Source of the DNA: Deltaproteobacteria bacterium | GTDB taxonomy: Bacteria > Myxococcota_A > UBA796 > UBA2385 | DNA: 64,000 nt | Assembly: GCA_016792625.1 (NCBI GenBank) | Contig: JAEUKK010000004.1 | Coordinates: forward strand, 1 to 64,000 | Direction: 5' to 3' | Shown: positions 52,361 through 61,458 of the stretch, one piece after another | Numbering within the stretch: the stretch's first letter is position 1 | Layout of the letters: each line of letters begins with the position of its first letter | Notes under the pieces: model-generated | What the model was told of the DNA's origin: nothing | What the model saw: the letters and a program-made list of their open reading frames with translations, nothing else | Database searches by the model: none | Made by a program: the position numbers and the translations under genes

Positions 52361-52977
52361 CCCTCGCCTCCGGCCCCGCGCTCAGCGGAGCCCGCCGCGC
52401 GCACCGACCGTACCGTGCGGGGGCGCGGGCGCGCCTCGACCCGGTAGCGCAGCTTGCTGGGCATCGGGAAGGGCTGGCGGCCCTCATCGCGCAGGCTGGC
52501 GAGCTCGACCATGAGGCGGGTGCGGGCGATCCGCGGAGCGGGCTTGCGATCCGCGGCCTTGACCTTGGTAAAAGAGACGGTGGACAGCGCGAAGGGCCGC
52601 TTGACCACGCGGATGAGCTGGGGCGCGTTCGTCCAGGGCTTGGCGAGCAGCTTGCTGTCGCGGACCCGGTGACCGGCCTTCTCGCCGCTCGCGTCGCCCC
52701 GCAGCATGGGATGGGGCTGCAGCTGGACCGCCCGCGTCTTCTCGACGTCGCGCGCCATCGCCCGCCGCAGCAGCCCACGCTCAGCGTGGAAGCTGTCGCC
52801 GAGGATGGGCCGTGAGAGGCGCTGCTGCGGGTCCAACATGCGTGGGCTCGGGCGGCGGGGAGGGAGCGGGGACCGGCGGGCGGGCTGCGCCGCCGGGACC
52901 CCTTCAGCGTAGGGCCGCGCGGGAGCCGAAGGGGCATGATTCTTCGCCACTGACACCGCGCGGTAACCACCGGTCAT
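52357..52977 (-). CDS. basic protein of unknown function, first gene of the minus-strand CIS operon
   Basis: 206 residues from ATG52977; the open frame runs further but the upstream part is low-complexity Arg/Gly/Pro, and no ribosome site decides the start, so a later ATG (MLDPQQRLSRP) is possible. The N-terminal ~60 residues are Pro/Ala/Arg-rich; the rest is Lys/Arg-rich with SFHAERGLLRRAMARDVEKT and NAPQLIRVVKRPFALSTVSF. It overlaps the cap gene by 4 bp, which supports a CIS role. Family not recognised. Confidence 0.6.
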   Translation of the reverse strand: MTGGYRAVSVAKNHAPSAPARPYAEGVPAAQPARRSPLPPRRPSPRMLDPQQRLSRPILGDSFHAERGLLRRAMARDVEKTRAVQLQPHPMLRGDASGEKAGHRVRDSKLLAKPWTNAPQLIRVVKRPFALSTVSFTKVKAADRKPAPRIARTRLMVELASLRDEGRQPFPMPSKLRYRVEARPRPRTVRSVRAAGSAERGAGGEG

Positions 52978-53399
52978 CGGGCGGAGGGGGCTGCCCAGGC
53001 GCCGGACGCCCTCCGAGGATCCGCGAATGCACCACCTCTGTCCCCCGAAGGCCCCAGGATTCGCGCTTGTCCGGCGCGCGTTCCACGGGCTCTCCCACCG
53101 GCTCCACACCCGGCCCGGCGTCGGGTCGGGCCGCCGCCCACCGGCCCAAGGGTCGGGTCGATGACAGCACGGTTGCAGCGCAAGCGCCCTCCAGCGGGGC
53201 GATCCGGTGGGGTGGTACCCTCGAAAGGCTGTCGTCGGCGGCAGGCTCGGCCTCCGCCAGCGCGGTCGAGCCGGGCGCGCCCTCCTCGGCCCGCCGCCCG
53301 CCGTCGAGCGGACAAAGACTGTCCGGGCGCGCCGCGCAGGATCAATTAGACCGCCGGAGCAGCGACGCCGCGGCGCCGCTCGATGCGAGGGAGCCACCG
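52978..53399. promoter_or_regulatory. divergent control region between the two CIS transcription units
   Basis: 422 bp without a convincing gene, between the minus-strand and plus-strand CIS units, so it should contain both promoters. It holds an inverted repeat, CGGACA-N5-TGTCCG, at 53309-53325, 75 bases before the plus-strand start, which could be an operator, and a relatively AT-rich patch (ATCAATTAGA, 53341-53350) just after it. I see no convincing -35/-10 or sigma-54 pair. Confidence 0.45.
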
Positions 53400-54269
53400 A
53401 TGCGTGACCTGAACAAGAAGCAGAAGAACGCGGAGAACCTCACCACGGTCGTCCGCACGCCCAAGAAGAGCGCGGGCGACGCGGCGAGCAAGCAGCTCCG
53501 CGGTGCCTCGGCGAAGCTCGGGAACGCCGCCGTCGACGAGAAGCTCCTCAAGAAGCCCGAGCAGGCGCCAGCCAAGGCGCCCGAAGCCCAGCCCAAGGCC
53601 GCCGAGAAGGTCGCCGAGCAGGCCGTGGCCGCCCCGGCCGCCGAGAAGAAGGCCGAGGGCCCGGCCAAAGATCAGCAGAAAGCGGCCCTCGTCGCCGCGG
53701 TCGCGCCGAAGGCCAACCCCGAGCAGCGGGCCCTCCTCGACCACATCTGCGGGCGGGTCAAGGCCATGTACGAGGTGCAGCTCGTCGAGAAGGCCCAGAT
53801 GACCAACCAGCGGGCCTGGTTCCGCGACGTGGCGCGCGGCGGCGCGGGCCAGCACCTGCCCGATCCGACCCGCTTTCACGAGGCGACCAAGCTCTACCAG
53901 AAGGCGGCCGACGCTCTCTGCGCGGGCAACGTGTCCCAGGGCGCCAAATTGATGGAGAAGGCGATGGCCGCCGAGCGCGAGGCGCTCGAGAACCTGCCCC
54001 AGATGGTCGAAGAGAAGCTCAGCTCGGTCGAGCGCAGCCCGGGCACCCCGCCCGACGCGATGTCGACCGCGATGGGTCAGAGCGCCCCCGCCGAGCGCCT
54101 CGCGATGCCCAAAGAGATGGACTTCGCCCGCAAGATCCTCGCCGTCGAAGACCAGATGGAGAAGACCCCGCCCCTCGAGCGGGCCAAGAAACACTCCTGG
54201 TTCTCCGAGCTTGAAGAAGACGAGGACGAGGCGGCCAAGGGCAAGAAGGGCGAGGCCAAGCGTGCCTGA
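53400..54269 (+). CDS. Ala/Lys-rich helical protein, first gene of the plus-strand CIS unit
   Basis: 289 residues from ATG53400 (GAGGGAGCC upstream). The first ~100 residues are Ala/Lys/Glu/Pro-rich and probably disordered (KKPEQAPAKAPEAQPKAAEK). A helical domain follows (~105-200: PEQRALLDHICGRVKAMYEV, EKAQMTNQRAWFRDVARG, FHEATKLYQKAADALCAGN). The C-terminus is acidic then basic (ELEEDEDEAAKGKKGEAK). No signal peptide. Linked to the CIS by the shared divergent region and by overlap with the following gene. An assembly chaperone or cargo adaptor is conceivable; nothing proves it. Confidence 0.72.
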   Translation: MRDLNKKQKNAENLTTVVRTPKKSAGDAASKQLRGASAKLGNAAVDEKLLKKPEQAPAKAPEAQPKAAEKVAEQAVAAPAAEKKAEGPAKDQQKAALVAAVAPKANPEQRALLDHICGRVKAMYEVQLVEKAQMTNQRAWFRDVARGGAGQHLPDPTRFHEATKLYQKAADALCAGNVSQGAKLMEKAMAAEREALENLPQMVEEKLSSVERSPGTPPDAMSTAMGQSAPAERLAMPKEMDFARKILAVEDQMEKTPPLERAKKHSWFSELEEDEDEAAKGKKGEAKRA

Positions 54270-55431
54270 GGCGGCGGGCGGCAGCCCGGTCGTCGACACG
54301 CTGGCCCGCCTCGTCGCGTGGGACACGGTCAGCCACCGGCCGCTGACCGCGCTGGCCGGCTACCTCGCGGATCGGGCCGAGGCGGCGGGCATGCGGGTCG
54401 AGCGCTTCGAGACGGCGCCGGGCAAGGTCAACATCGTGGCGAGCGCTGGCCCGCCGAGCCCCGACGGCCTGCTGCTGTCGGGTCACATGGACGTCGTCCC
54501 CGTTGAGGGCCAGGCGTGGACGAGCGATCCCTTCGTGCTCACCCGCCGCGACGACCGGCTGGTCGCGCGCGGCGCCTGCGACATGAAGGGCTTCATCGCC
54601 GCCGCGGTCGAGGCCTGTGGCGCGGTCGACCTGCGGCACCTGCGCCGCGAGCTCGTCTTGGTGTGGACGCACGACGAAGAGATCGGCTGCCACGGCTCCC
54701 GCGCGCTGGTCGACCGGCTGCGCGCAGAGCAGCCCGAGCGCCAGCTCCCCCGCGCGACGATCATCGGCGAGCCGACCGACTTTCGCATCTGCCGCCTCCA
54801 TCCGGGCCACACGACCTTCACCATCGAGTGCCTCGGCCGGCCGGCGCACTCGAGCCGGCCATCGCTGGGCTTCAACGCGATCCGGCTCGCCGCCGAGGTG
54901 ATCGCGCTGGTCGACAGCTTCGCAGTGGCCCTCGAGGATCGGCGCGCGCACAGCGATCTGCTGCTCACCCCCTACACCGTGCTCAACGTCGGGCGCATCG
55001 AGGGCGGGTCGGCGGTGAACATCGTGCCCGAGCGCTGCACGCTGACCGTCGGCATGCGGCCGGTGCCCGGCGCCTTGGCCGGCCCGCTGCTGGCCGAGCT
55101 TGAGGATCGCCTCGCGCCCCTGCGCGCCCGCGCGCGGGCCGAGGGTGGCGACCTGCAGCTCAAGCTGCTCCAGAGCAGCGAGCCGCTCGACACCCCCGCC
55201 GGCTGCGCCCACGCCGATCTGCTCCGCCCCCACGCCGACGCACCTGCGCTGGTCGGCGTGCCCTTCGCGACCGACGGCGGCAACCTCGCCCAGCTCGGCC
55301 TCGAGCCGCTGGTCTTCGGCCCAGGCAGCATCGACGTGGCGCACCGCCCCGACGAGCACTTGCGCGAAGCCGACCTGCACCGCGCGACCGCCGCGCTCAC
55401 CCGCATCATCGAGGCGCGCTGCTGCGCCTGA
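54262..55431 (+). CDS. M20-family metallopeptidase / deacylase (ArgE/DapE-like)
   Basis: 389 residues from GTG54262, which overlaps the previous gene by 8 bp; the upstream in-frame extension is basic low-complexity sequence. Metal-site motifs are complete: LLSGHMDVVPVEG (His75), ARGACDMKGFIA (metal-bridging Asp), HDEEIGCHGS (Glu pair) and late AHRPDEHL (His ligand). Lid domain with GRPAHSSRPSLGFNAI. Closest in style to acetylornithine deacetylase (ArgE). No arginine genes are nearby; instead it sits in the CIS unit between an Ala/Lys-rich protein and an HExxH protein. It may be a housekeeping enzyme captured by the operon or a CIS-linked hydrolase. Confidence 0.92.
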   Translation: MPEAAGGSPVVDTLARLVAWDTVSHRPLTALAGYLADRAEAAGMRVERFETAPGKVNIVASAGPPSPDGLLLSGHMDVVPVEGQAWTSDPFVLTRRDDRLVARGACDMKGFIAAAVEACGAVDLRHLRRELVLVWTHDEEIGCHGSRALVDRLRAEQPERQLPRATIIGEPTDFRICRLHPGHTTFTIECLGRPAHSSRPSLGFNAIRLAAEVIALVDSFAVALEDRRAHSDLLLTPYTVLNVGRIEGGSAVNIVPERCTLTVGMRPVPGALAGPLLAELEDRLAPLRARARAEGGDLQLKLLQSSEPLDTPAGCAHADLLRPHADAPALVGVPFATDGGNLAQLGLEPLVFGPGSIDVAHRPDEHLREADLHRATAALTRIIEARCCA

Positions 55432-55446
55432 GCGCAGCGCCAGCGC

Positions 55447-55452
55447 TAAGCT
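55447..55452 (+). promoter_or_regulatory. candidate -10 element TAAGCT
   Basis: GCTAAGCTGACC lies 37 bases before the DUF4157-like gene in a 57-bp gap; GC-shifted TAnnnT element like others in this window. Confidence 0.3.
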
Positions 55453-55488
55453 GACCCCGCCGGCCCCGCGCCGGCCCCTGGAGGACCG

Positions 55489-56154
55489 ATGGCCAGCCGC
55501 TCCAAGTCCGCGAGCTCTGAGGGCTCCACCATCTCCCGCCTCGCCGGCCGCCTCGACCGGCGCGAGCTGCAGCGCCAGTCCCTGCCCGGCGGCGGCACCG
55601 TCTTCCGCGGCGAGATCGCCACCCGCGCGCTGAGCGCGCTGGGCGCCCGCGCGATGACCCTCGACCGCAGCATCATCGTGGGCGACGACTTCGACGCGAG
55701 CAAGCCCGAAGATCAGGCGCTGTTCGCCCACGAGCAGCACCACGCCGAGCACGGCGACGGCGGGGGCGGCGGCGGCGGGTCCAACTTCCGCGACGCCGAA
55801 GAGGTCGCGGCCCGCGCGGTCGAGCGCATGGTGCTGCACCGCGCGGCGGCCGGCGGCGTCGAGCAAGGCAGCGGCGGCGGCACCAGCGCCCCCGGCGGCG
55901 CGGGCTCGGGCACCAACTCCGCCGACAGCGCCGGCGGCGGCACCTCGAGCGGCGCGCGCTCGGCGGGCGGCACCCCCAAAGATCCGCGCTACAAGCGCGA
56001 GCCCGACCCCTCCCGCGGCTACCAGGCGCTCATCGCCGACGGCTGGGGCCACGCCGAGATCATCGACATGTTCGCGCAGCGCGCGCTCAAGGCCCAAGAA
56101 GAGGCCGAGCAGACCCACCGCTCACGTTTTGGCGACGTGAAGGGCACCCTCTAA
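55489..56154 (+). CDS. small DUF4157-like HExxH protein linked to the CIS
   Basis: 221 residues; ATG with GGAGG upstream. Residues ~45-90 follow the DUF4157 pattern: LGARAMTLDRSIIVGDDFD then EDQALFAHEQHHAEHG. His81-Glu82-x-x-His85 is a candidate zinc-metallopeptidase motif, where the family normally has HExxHxxQ. It is followed by a glycine run, a helix with AARAVERMVL, a ~50-residue Gly/Ser/Ala linker and a helical tail. DUF4157 domains are strongly associated with CIS loci as effectors or their processing part. Placement 14 bp before the AAA+ gene agrees. Whether it is active is not shown. Confidence 0.75.
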   Translation: MASRSKSASSEGSTISRLAGRLDRRELQRQSLPGGGTVFRGEIATRALSALGARAMTLDRSIIVGDDFDASKPEDQALFAHEQHHAEHGDGGGGGGGSNFRDAEEVAARAVERMVLHRAAAGGVEQGSGGGTSAPGGAGSGTNSADSAGGGTSSGARSAGGTPKDPRYKREPDPSRGYQALIADGWGHAEIIDMFAQRALKAQEEAEQTHRSRFGDVKGTL

Positions 56155-56167
56155 GGCCGGAGCCGTC

Positions 56168-58261
56168 GTGTCCAGCGTCTACAAGGAGCTGGCGGAGCGC
56201 CTCCGCCGCACCGACCTGCTGTTGCTCCGCGCGGTCCGCCGGCAGCGCGCCCGCCCAGCGATGCGGGCCAAAGGTCAGTTCTGGGGCTCGGTCATCACCG
56301 ACGATGAGGTTGACGCGCTGCTGCAGGCCCACGGCGAGATCGACCTGCCGCCCAACGTGCCCGACGGGCTCGAGGTGGCCGTCCAAGCCAGCGCGCGCCT
56401 GCGCGATGACCCCGCCGGCCGCTTCGGGCGGCTGCGGGCGGCCTTCGATCTCGACGGCGACGACGCCGATCTCGTGCTGCTCACCCTCGCGCCCGAGATC
56501 AGCGCCGGCTACGGCCGCATCTTCGCTTACCTCAACGACAACCTGAACCAGGCCTACCTGACCGTCGATCTGGCGACGCGCACGCTCCGCACCAAGCGCA
56601 CCGAGCGCCTCGCGCTGCAAGCGCGCCTGATGAAGAACGCGCCGCTGATCAAGAACCGGATCCTTTTGCTCGATCCGGCCGAAGGCGCCGAGACCCACAC
56701 CGCGCGCAAGGTCTACCCCTCGGCCCGCGTGGTCCAGTGGCTGCTTGAAGAGGTCGAGCTGCCCACCGGCATCGGCTTTCAGCCCCTCGACACCAGCGGC
56801 AACCTGCTGATCCCACAGAAGACCAAGGATCGCATCCGCGAGGTGGTGCCGAGCCTGAGCAAAGCGGTGACCGTCGCCGTGGTCGGCGGCACCTCGGGCA
56901 GCCGTGAGGGCGTGGCGATCGCCGTGGGCCAAGCCGCCGGGACGCCCCTGGTGCGCGTCGATCTTGAGCGCTGCAAGCAGTACCTTGAGCAGCCCTGGGA
57001 CCTGATCCGCGAGCTGCGGATCAACAACGCCCTGCCCTACGTCGTCAACGTCATGAGCACCAACGAAGACCCCGCCATGCGGGTGCAGATGATGCAGCTC
57101 GGCGGCGCCTTGGCCAGCCTGCCGCTGCCCGTGCTCATCGGCGGCTCGGATCGCCGAGCGATCGAGGTGCTGCTTGGCAGCGAGCGCCCCTCGCTGACCA
57201 TCCGCGTGGCGCGCACCGATCTCGACGAGCGCATCGACGCCTGGACCGAGGCCTTCTCCTCCCGCGGGTGGGACCCCTCCCCTTCCAATGACCTGTCCGA
57301 GCGCTTTTACAGCGTCGGCGGCACGACCATCGACCGCATCATGCAGCGGGCCGAGGCCGAGTGCGGCGGGCGCGAGCCGACGGTCGACGCGCTGTGGGCG
57401 GCCGCCCGCGAGTGCAGCAAGCCCGAGTTCAAGGGCCTCGCTGAGCACGTCATCCCCCGCTACACCTGGACCGACCTCATCTTGACCGAGAAGGTCAAGA
57501 ACCAGCTCCAGCACCTCAGCGACTACTTGGCCCAACAAGAGACGGTCTACCACCGCTGGGGCGCGAGCAAGGTGCGCGCGCGCGGCTTCGGCATGAAGGC
57601 GCTCTTCTCGGGCGGCCCGGGCACCGGCAAGACGATGGCCGCCGAGGTCATCGCCCACACGCTGGGCCTCGACATGTACCGGGTCGACCTCAGCTCGGTG
57701 GTCAGCCGCTGGGTCGGCGAGACCGAGAAGAACCTCAAAGAGATCTTCGACGCGGCCGAGGGCGGCACCGCGGTCATCCTCTTTGACGAGGCCGACGCTC
57801 TTTTCGGCTCACGCGGCGACGTCAAACAAGCGCAGGACCGCTTCGCGAACCAAGAGGTCAGCTTCTTGCTGCAGCGCCTCGAGGTCTTCGAGGGCTGCGC
57901 GATCTTGACCACCAACCTTCAAGAGAACATCGACGAGGCCTTCCTTCGGCGTTTTGGCGCGGTCATCGAGTTCCCGATGCCGACCGCGGTGCAGCGCCGC
58001 CAGCTCTGGCTCAAGGCCATCCCCGAGAACGCCCCCCGTGACGCCGATCTCGACGTGGATCGCCTAGCGGATCAGTTCATCCTCGCCGGCGGCAACATCG
58101 TCAGCGCGGCGATCAACGCCTGCATCCTCGCCGCCACGCGCAAAGAGAAGGTCGCCATGCGCCACGCGGTCGAGGCCATCGGCCGCGAGATGGTAAAGAT
58201 GGGCAAGCAGGTCAGCCGCGTGCACTTCGGCGAATTCTACGACTTCGTCAAGGACCTCTGA
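56168..58261 (+). CDS. CIS-type AAA+ ATPase (Afp15/Pvc15-like)
   Basis: 697 residues; GTG start with CGGAG upstream. N-terminal ~430 residues form the long CIS-specific region, including a degenerate P-loop-like AVVGGTSGSREGVAIAVGQA, suggesting an inactive first AAA module. The active module has Walker A FSGGPGTGKTMAAEV (~480-494), Walker B AVILFDEADALFGS (~535-548), and the arginine-finger region DEAFLRRFGAVIEFPMP. In known CIS this ATPase helps assembly or cargo loading and is not part of the mature particle. Last gene of the plus-strand unit. Confidence 0.94.
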   Translation: MSSVYKELAERLRRTDLLLLRAVRRQRARPAMRAKGQFWGSVITDDEVDALLQAHGEIDLPPNVPDGLEVAVQASARLRDDPAGRFGRLRAAFDLDGDDADLVLLTLAPEISAGYGRIFAYLNDNLNQAYLTVDLATRTLRTKRTERLALQARLMKNAPLIKNRILLLDPAEGAETHTARKVYPSARVVQWLLEEVELPTGIGFQPLDTSGNLLIPQKTKDRIREVVPSLSKAVTVAVVGGTSGSREGVAIAVGQAAGTPLVRVDLERCKQYLEQPWDLIRELRINNALPYVVNVMSTNEDPAMRVQMMQLGGALASLPLPVLIGGSDRRAIEVLLGSERPSLTIRVARTDLDERIDAWTEAFSSRGWDPSPSNDLSERFYSVGGTTIDRIMQRAEAECGGREPTVDALWAAARECSKPEFKGLAEHVIPRYTWTDLILTEKVKNQLQHLSDYLAQQETVYHRWGASKVRARGFGMKALFSGGPGTGKTMAAEVIAHTLGLDMYRVDLSSVVSRWVGETEKNLKEIFDAAEGGTAVILFDEADALFGSRGDVKQAQDRFANQEVSFLLQRLEVFEGCAILTTNLQENIDEAFLRRFGAVIEFPMPTAVQRRQLWLKAIPENAPRDADLDVDRLADQFILAGGNIVSAAINACILAATRKEKVAMRHAVEAIGREMVKMGKQVSRVHFGEFYDFVKDL

Positions 58262-58302
58262 TCGCAGCGCAGCCCTCTGCGGCGGCGGGGCCCCCAAAGG
58301 CC

Positions 58303-58335
58303 GAGGGGAGCGCCGGCCGCAGCCGTGCTCCCCTC
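58303..58335. terminator. hairpin between convergent genes after the CIS ATPase
   Basis: GAGGGGAGC pairs with GCTCCCCTC, perfect 9-bp stem with a 15-base loop, in the 120-bp gap between the converging AAA+ gene and the next secreted-protein gene. No T tract. Confidence 0.4.
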
Positions 58336-58381
58336 ACCTGCTCCTGAACGCTGCGCGGCGTCGATGACGACGTGCTGATCG

Positions 58382-59266
58382 TTACTTCAGCGCCCGCGGG
58401 CCCTCGAGCCCCTCGACCGTGCCGTCGTCGTTCAGCCGGCCCATCCAGCCCGACAGCCCATACAGCTGGCCGGTCGAGACCTGGCCGAGGCTGTTGCCCG
58501 GGTTGCCCGTGGTGGCGACCTCGCTGTAGGCCAGCAGGCCCAGGGTCGGGTCGAAGCGGGCCTGGGTGGCGCCGCTCATCTGGTAGGCGCCCACCTGGGT
58601 CGAGAGCTGGCTGCTGACGTTGCCTTTGCCCTGCCCGACGATGAAGACGGTGTCGCCGACCTTGCCGTCGACCTTGTAGCCGTGGGCCACGCCGCCGGTG
58701 GTGCCGACCATGGTGTGCAGCTCGTAAAACATCGGCATGCCGGCGTGCTTCCAGGGCTTTGCGCCCTCGCCATCTTTCGGCATCGAGAGGGAGAGGGGGG
58801 CCATCGTGCGCCGCATGATCTGGCGGAGCTGCTCGGCGATGTCGGTCTGCCGGTCGATGCCCTTGTTCACCCCCTCGAGGTCGAGCACGCGGATGGTGCC
58901 GTCGGCCTTGAGCTCCATCTCGACGCGGGCGTCTTTCATGAGCGCGGTGTACTCGGCCATCACCACGTCGAGGCGGGGCTGATCGTCGCCGTCGCCGCGC
59001 GCCTCGATGGCGAAGCTGTCGATCTTGCACATGACCTTCCAGCCCTTGCCCAAGGCCGCCCCGGTGCAGGACAGGTCGGTGGCGACCCCGGTCTGCAGCG
59101 CCCGGCCGTCCATGTTCTTGGTGGCCAAGTAGCGGAAGCCCCGCGGCGTGTTGATCATCATCTCGACGTGGTAGCGCACGGGCTGCGCCTTGTTCCAGTC
59201 GACGGTGAGCGGGCCGGCGGCGGCCTCATCGAAGCCGAGGGCGAGCACGAGCAGAGCGGGCATCAT
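58382..59266 (-). CDS. secreted protein of unknown function
   Basis: 294 residues, starting MM with GGGAGG 7 bases upstream. A short signal peptide ends at about residue 17 (DEAAAG). The mature protein is beta-rich with VRYHVEMMINTPRGFRYLAT, an Asp-rich loop and RQIMRRTMAPLSLSMPKDGE. One cysteine pair (DLSCTG and VMCKID) may be bridged. Looks like the single-copy exported proteins common in myxobacteria-like genomes; family not recognised. Confidence 0.75.
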   Translation of the reverse strand: MMPALLVLALGFDEAAAGPLTVDWNKAQPVRYHVEMMINTPRGFRYLATKNMDGRALQTGVATDLSCTGAALGKGWKVMCKIDSFAIEARGDGDDQPRLDVVMAEYTALMKDARVEMELKADGTIRVLDLEGVNKGIDRQTDIAEQLRQIMRRTMAPLSLSMPKDGEGAKPWKHAGMPMFYELHTMVGTTGGVAHGYKVDGKVGDTVFIVGQGKGNVSSQLSTQVGAYQMSGATQARFDPTLGLLAYSEVATTGNPGNSLGQVSTGQLYGLSGWMGRLNDDGTVEGLEGPRALK

Positions 59267-59386
59267 CGATCACCTCCCGGCCGCGCGCTGCCCGGCCGTC
59301 CCCGCCCATAACCCAGCGCTGGCGCGCGTCGCCGCGCCCGGACGGGCCGGCGGCGGGGCGCCGCGACGCGCACGACGGCCCGACGC

Positions 59387-61423
59387 TCAGAAGGTCAGGC
59401 CGATGCCGATGTTGATGCCGAGCACCGGCTCGACCCGGTTCTCTTTGGTGTAGGGGTTGCGGACGTTCTCGTCGGTCACCCCAAACTTGCTGCGGAACTC
59501 GGTGTCGCTGAGCTGACCCCACTCGGCATAGTCCATCTGCAAGCTGCGCCGGCGGGCGATCGACACGCCGCCGCGCAGGTCGAGGTCGATCATCGGGCGG
59601 ACGCGGCCCGAGGCCTCGGGCCAAGGCGGCTGCAGGGCCCAGCCGAAGTGCGCGGTGGTCTGCAGGCTGTGGGGCACGTTCATCCAGCCGACCTGGGCGG
59701 CGAAGCGCGGCCCAAAGCCGATGCCCGCGTTGGGGCCCAATACAACGCCGGGGCCAAAGTACAGGTGCCGGTTGATCTTCCGGTTCATGTAAATGGTCTC
59801 GACGTCGGTGCAGTCGTAGCTGCCGTCGTCGTTCTGCGCGCAGTCCCCAAAGCTGACCGTGCCTGTGTCTGTCGGTCCGATCTTGCCGGCCTCCCAGGCC
59901 TTGTCGTAGTCGCCCGGCGTCTGGAAGTAGTCGGTGAACTGGTTGCCGCCGGCGTTGAGGCCCCACTCGGCGCCAAAGTTGATCATCAGGCGGTTGTAGT
60001 GCAGCCGCAGCTCAAAATCGAAGGGGACCACCGCCGAGCCCAGGCCGGGCTCGATCCGCCCCGGGTCCACGATGTCATTGGGCGTGGGCTCATTGATCTC
60101 GTCGTTGATCTTCGGCGAGCCCCAATTGTAGGTCAGGCCGCTGCTGAACAAGAAGGCGAAGCGCACCGGGAAGCTGTCCGGGCCGTTGCCCACCGACTCA
60201 AGGCGCGAGGCCTCCTTGTCCCACCGCCAGATCCAAGTCTGGTTCGGGTTGCCGTTCTCGGGCACCGCCACGAAGACATCGGCCTTGGGGTGCAGCTTTT
60301 GATAGATCGCCAAGTAGTTGAGGATGTCGCCGTCGAGCTTGGGGTAACAAGCCGTCTTGTTCAAAAAGAGCTGATCGATGAAGTCGGTGCCCATCTTCTT
60401 GCGGGCCATGTCGCGCAGGGCGTAGTTCTTCTCTTCGAGCTTCAGCACGTCGATGCGCTCGGCGAGGCCGTGGCCGCTGTCTTTGCGCTTCAGGTACACA
60501 TCGGTGCGGCCCAAGAACACGTCGAGCTGCGCGTCGGCGTCGACCTCGACCGGGATGCCGTTGACCAGCACCTCGTAATCTTTGCCGAAGGCCTCGACGT
60601 CGAAGTAGCCCTCTTGCTCAAAGTCGACCTTAAAGCTCGGGAAGTTGCCCTGCTGCAGCTGACCCAGGTAGCCGCCGATGCTGCCGCTGAGGTCCGGGTC
60701 GGTGATCTTGCTCATCAGCGCGGGCTCTTGGTAGGCCATCAGCGCGGCGAGGTACCAATAGTAGTTGACCGTGATTCCGCCCACGAGCTCGTAGTTGGGC
60801 GGCGCAGAGTTGTTCTCGTTCTCGGCCGCCCGCCCAATCTGGGCGTAGAGCAAGAACAGCGGCTCACGCAGGTTGACCCGGTCGACGAACCAGATCTTGT
60901 CGGAGATCCGCCGCAGCTCGTTGGCCTTCTGGCCCCAAGCCGAGGGCGAGAGCTGGTTCCAGCCGATGCCCTGCACCGACTCGATGGCCGCCATGACCTC
61001 GGGGATGACCGTGTCGGGCACCACCGCCTGCTGCAGCGCGGGGATCACGGTGCGATCCGGCAGCTTGCGGCCGTTTTGGTAGAGGTCGACCTCGGGGAAG
61101 AACATCGCCTCGGTGCGGTCGGTGCGGCTGCGCACCTCGCGCTGCAGCGTGCCGTTCGTGTAGTCCGTGCTCGTGTTCTTGACCTTGAGCACGATGACGC
61201 GGGCCAGCAGCTCGCGGCGCTTCTTCTCGGCCTCGGCCTCGGCCTTCTTTTGCTCCTCGGTCTTCTCTTCGGCCGACTTCTCCTCTTTTTTCTTGAGGAG
61301 GGTGTCGTCGGGCGCGGCGATCGGCGCGAGCGGATCGAGCTCGGGCGCGGCGGAGGCGGGGCCGACGACCAGGGTCAGCATGAGGGCAAACCACCGCAGG
61401 ATCTGCCAAGGGGCGAGCGACAT
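59387..61423 (-). CDS. outer-membrane protein with periplasmic coiled-coil N-terminus
   Basis: 678 residues from ATG61423 with GGAG upstream. Signal peptide ends GPASA-A near 26. A charged coiled coil follows (~43-72: KKKEEKSAEEKTEEQKKAEA). The middle ~300 residues are a mixed globular part with YWYLAALMAYQEP and DVFLGRTDVYLKRKDSG. The C-terminal ~250 residues alternate as beta strands (VPFDFELRLHYNRLMINFGA, GFGPRFAAQVGWMNVPHS) and end GINIGIGLTF with the outer-membrane terminal Phe. A TAGGCT element lies 36 bases upstream. Function unknown. Confidence 0.8.
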   Translation of the reverse strand: MSLAPWQILRWFALMLTLVVGPASAAPELDPLAPIAAPDDTLLKKKEEKSAEEKTEEQKKAEAEAEKKRRELLARVIVLKVKNTSTDYTNGTLQREVRSRTDRTEAMFFPEVDLYQNGRKLPDRTVIPALQQAVVPDTVIPEVMAAIESVQGIGWNQLSPSAWGQKANELRRISDKIWFVDRVNLREPLFLLYAQIGRAAENENNSAPPNYELVGGITVNYYWYLAALMAYQEPALMSKITDPDLSGSIGGYLGQLQQGNFPSFKVDFEQEGYFDVEAFGKDYEVLVNGIPVEVDADAQLDVFLGRTDVYLKRKDSGHGLAERIDVLKLEEKNYALRDMARKKMGTDFIDQLFLNKTACYPKLDGDILNYLAIYQKLHPKADVFVAVPENGNPNQTWIWRWDKEASRLESVGNGPDSFPVRFAFLFSSGLTYNWGSPKINDEINEPTPNDIVDPGRIEPGLGSAVVPFDFELRLHYNRLMINFGAEWGLNAGGNQFTDYFQTPGDYDKAWEAGKIGPTDTGTVSFGDCAQNDDGSYDCTDVETIYMNRKINRHLYFGPGVVLGPNAGIGFGPRFAAQVGWMNVPHSLQTTAHFGWALQPPWPEASGRVRPMIDLDLRGGVSIARRRSLQMDYAEWGQLSDTEFRSKFGVTDENVRNPYTKENRVEPVLGINIGIGLTF

Positions 61424-61458
61424 CAGGACTCCAGGGGCGGGCCGAGGCGGGCGCCGCC

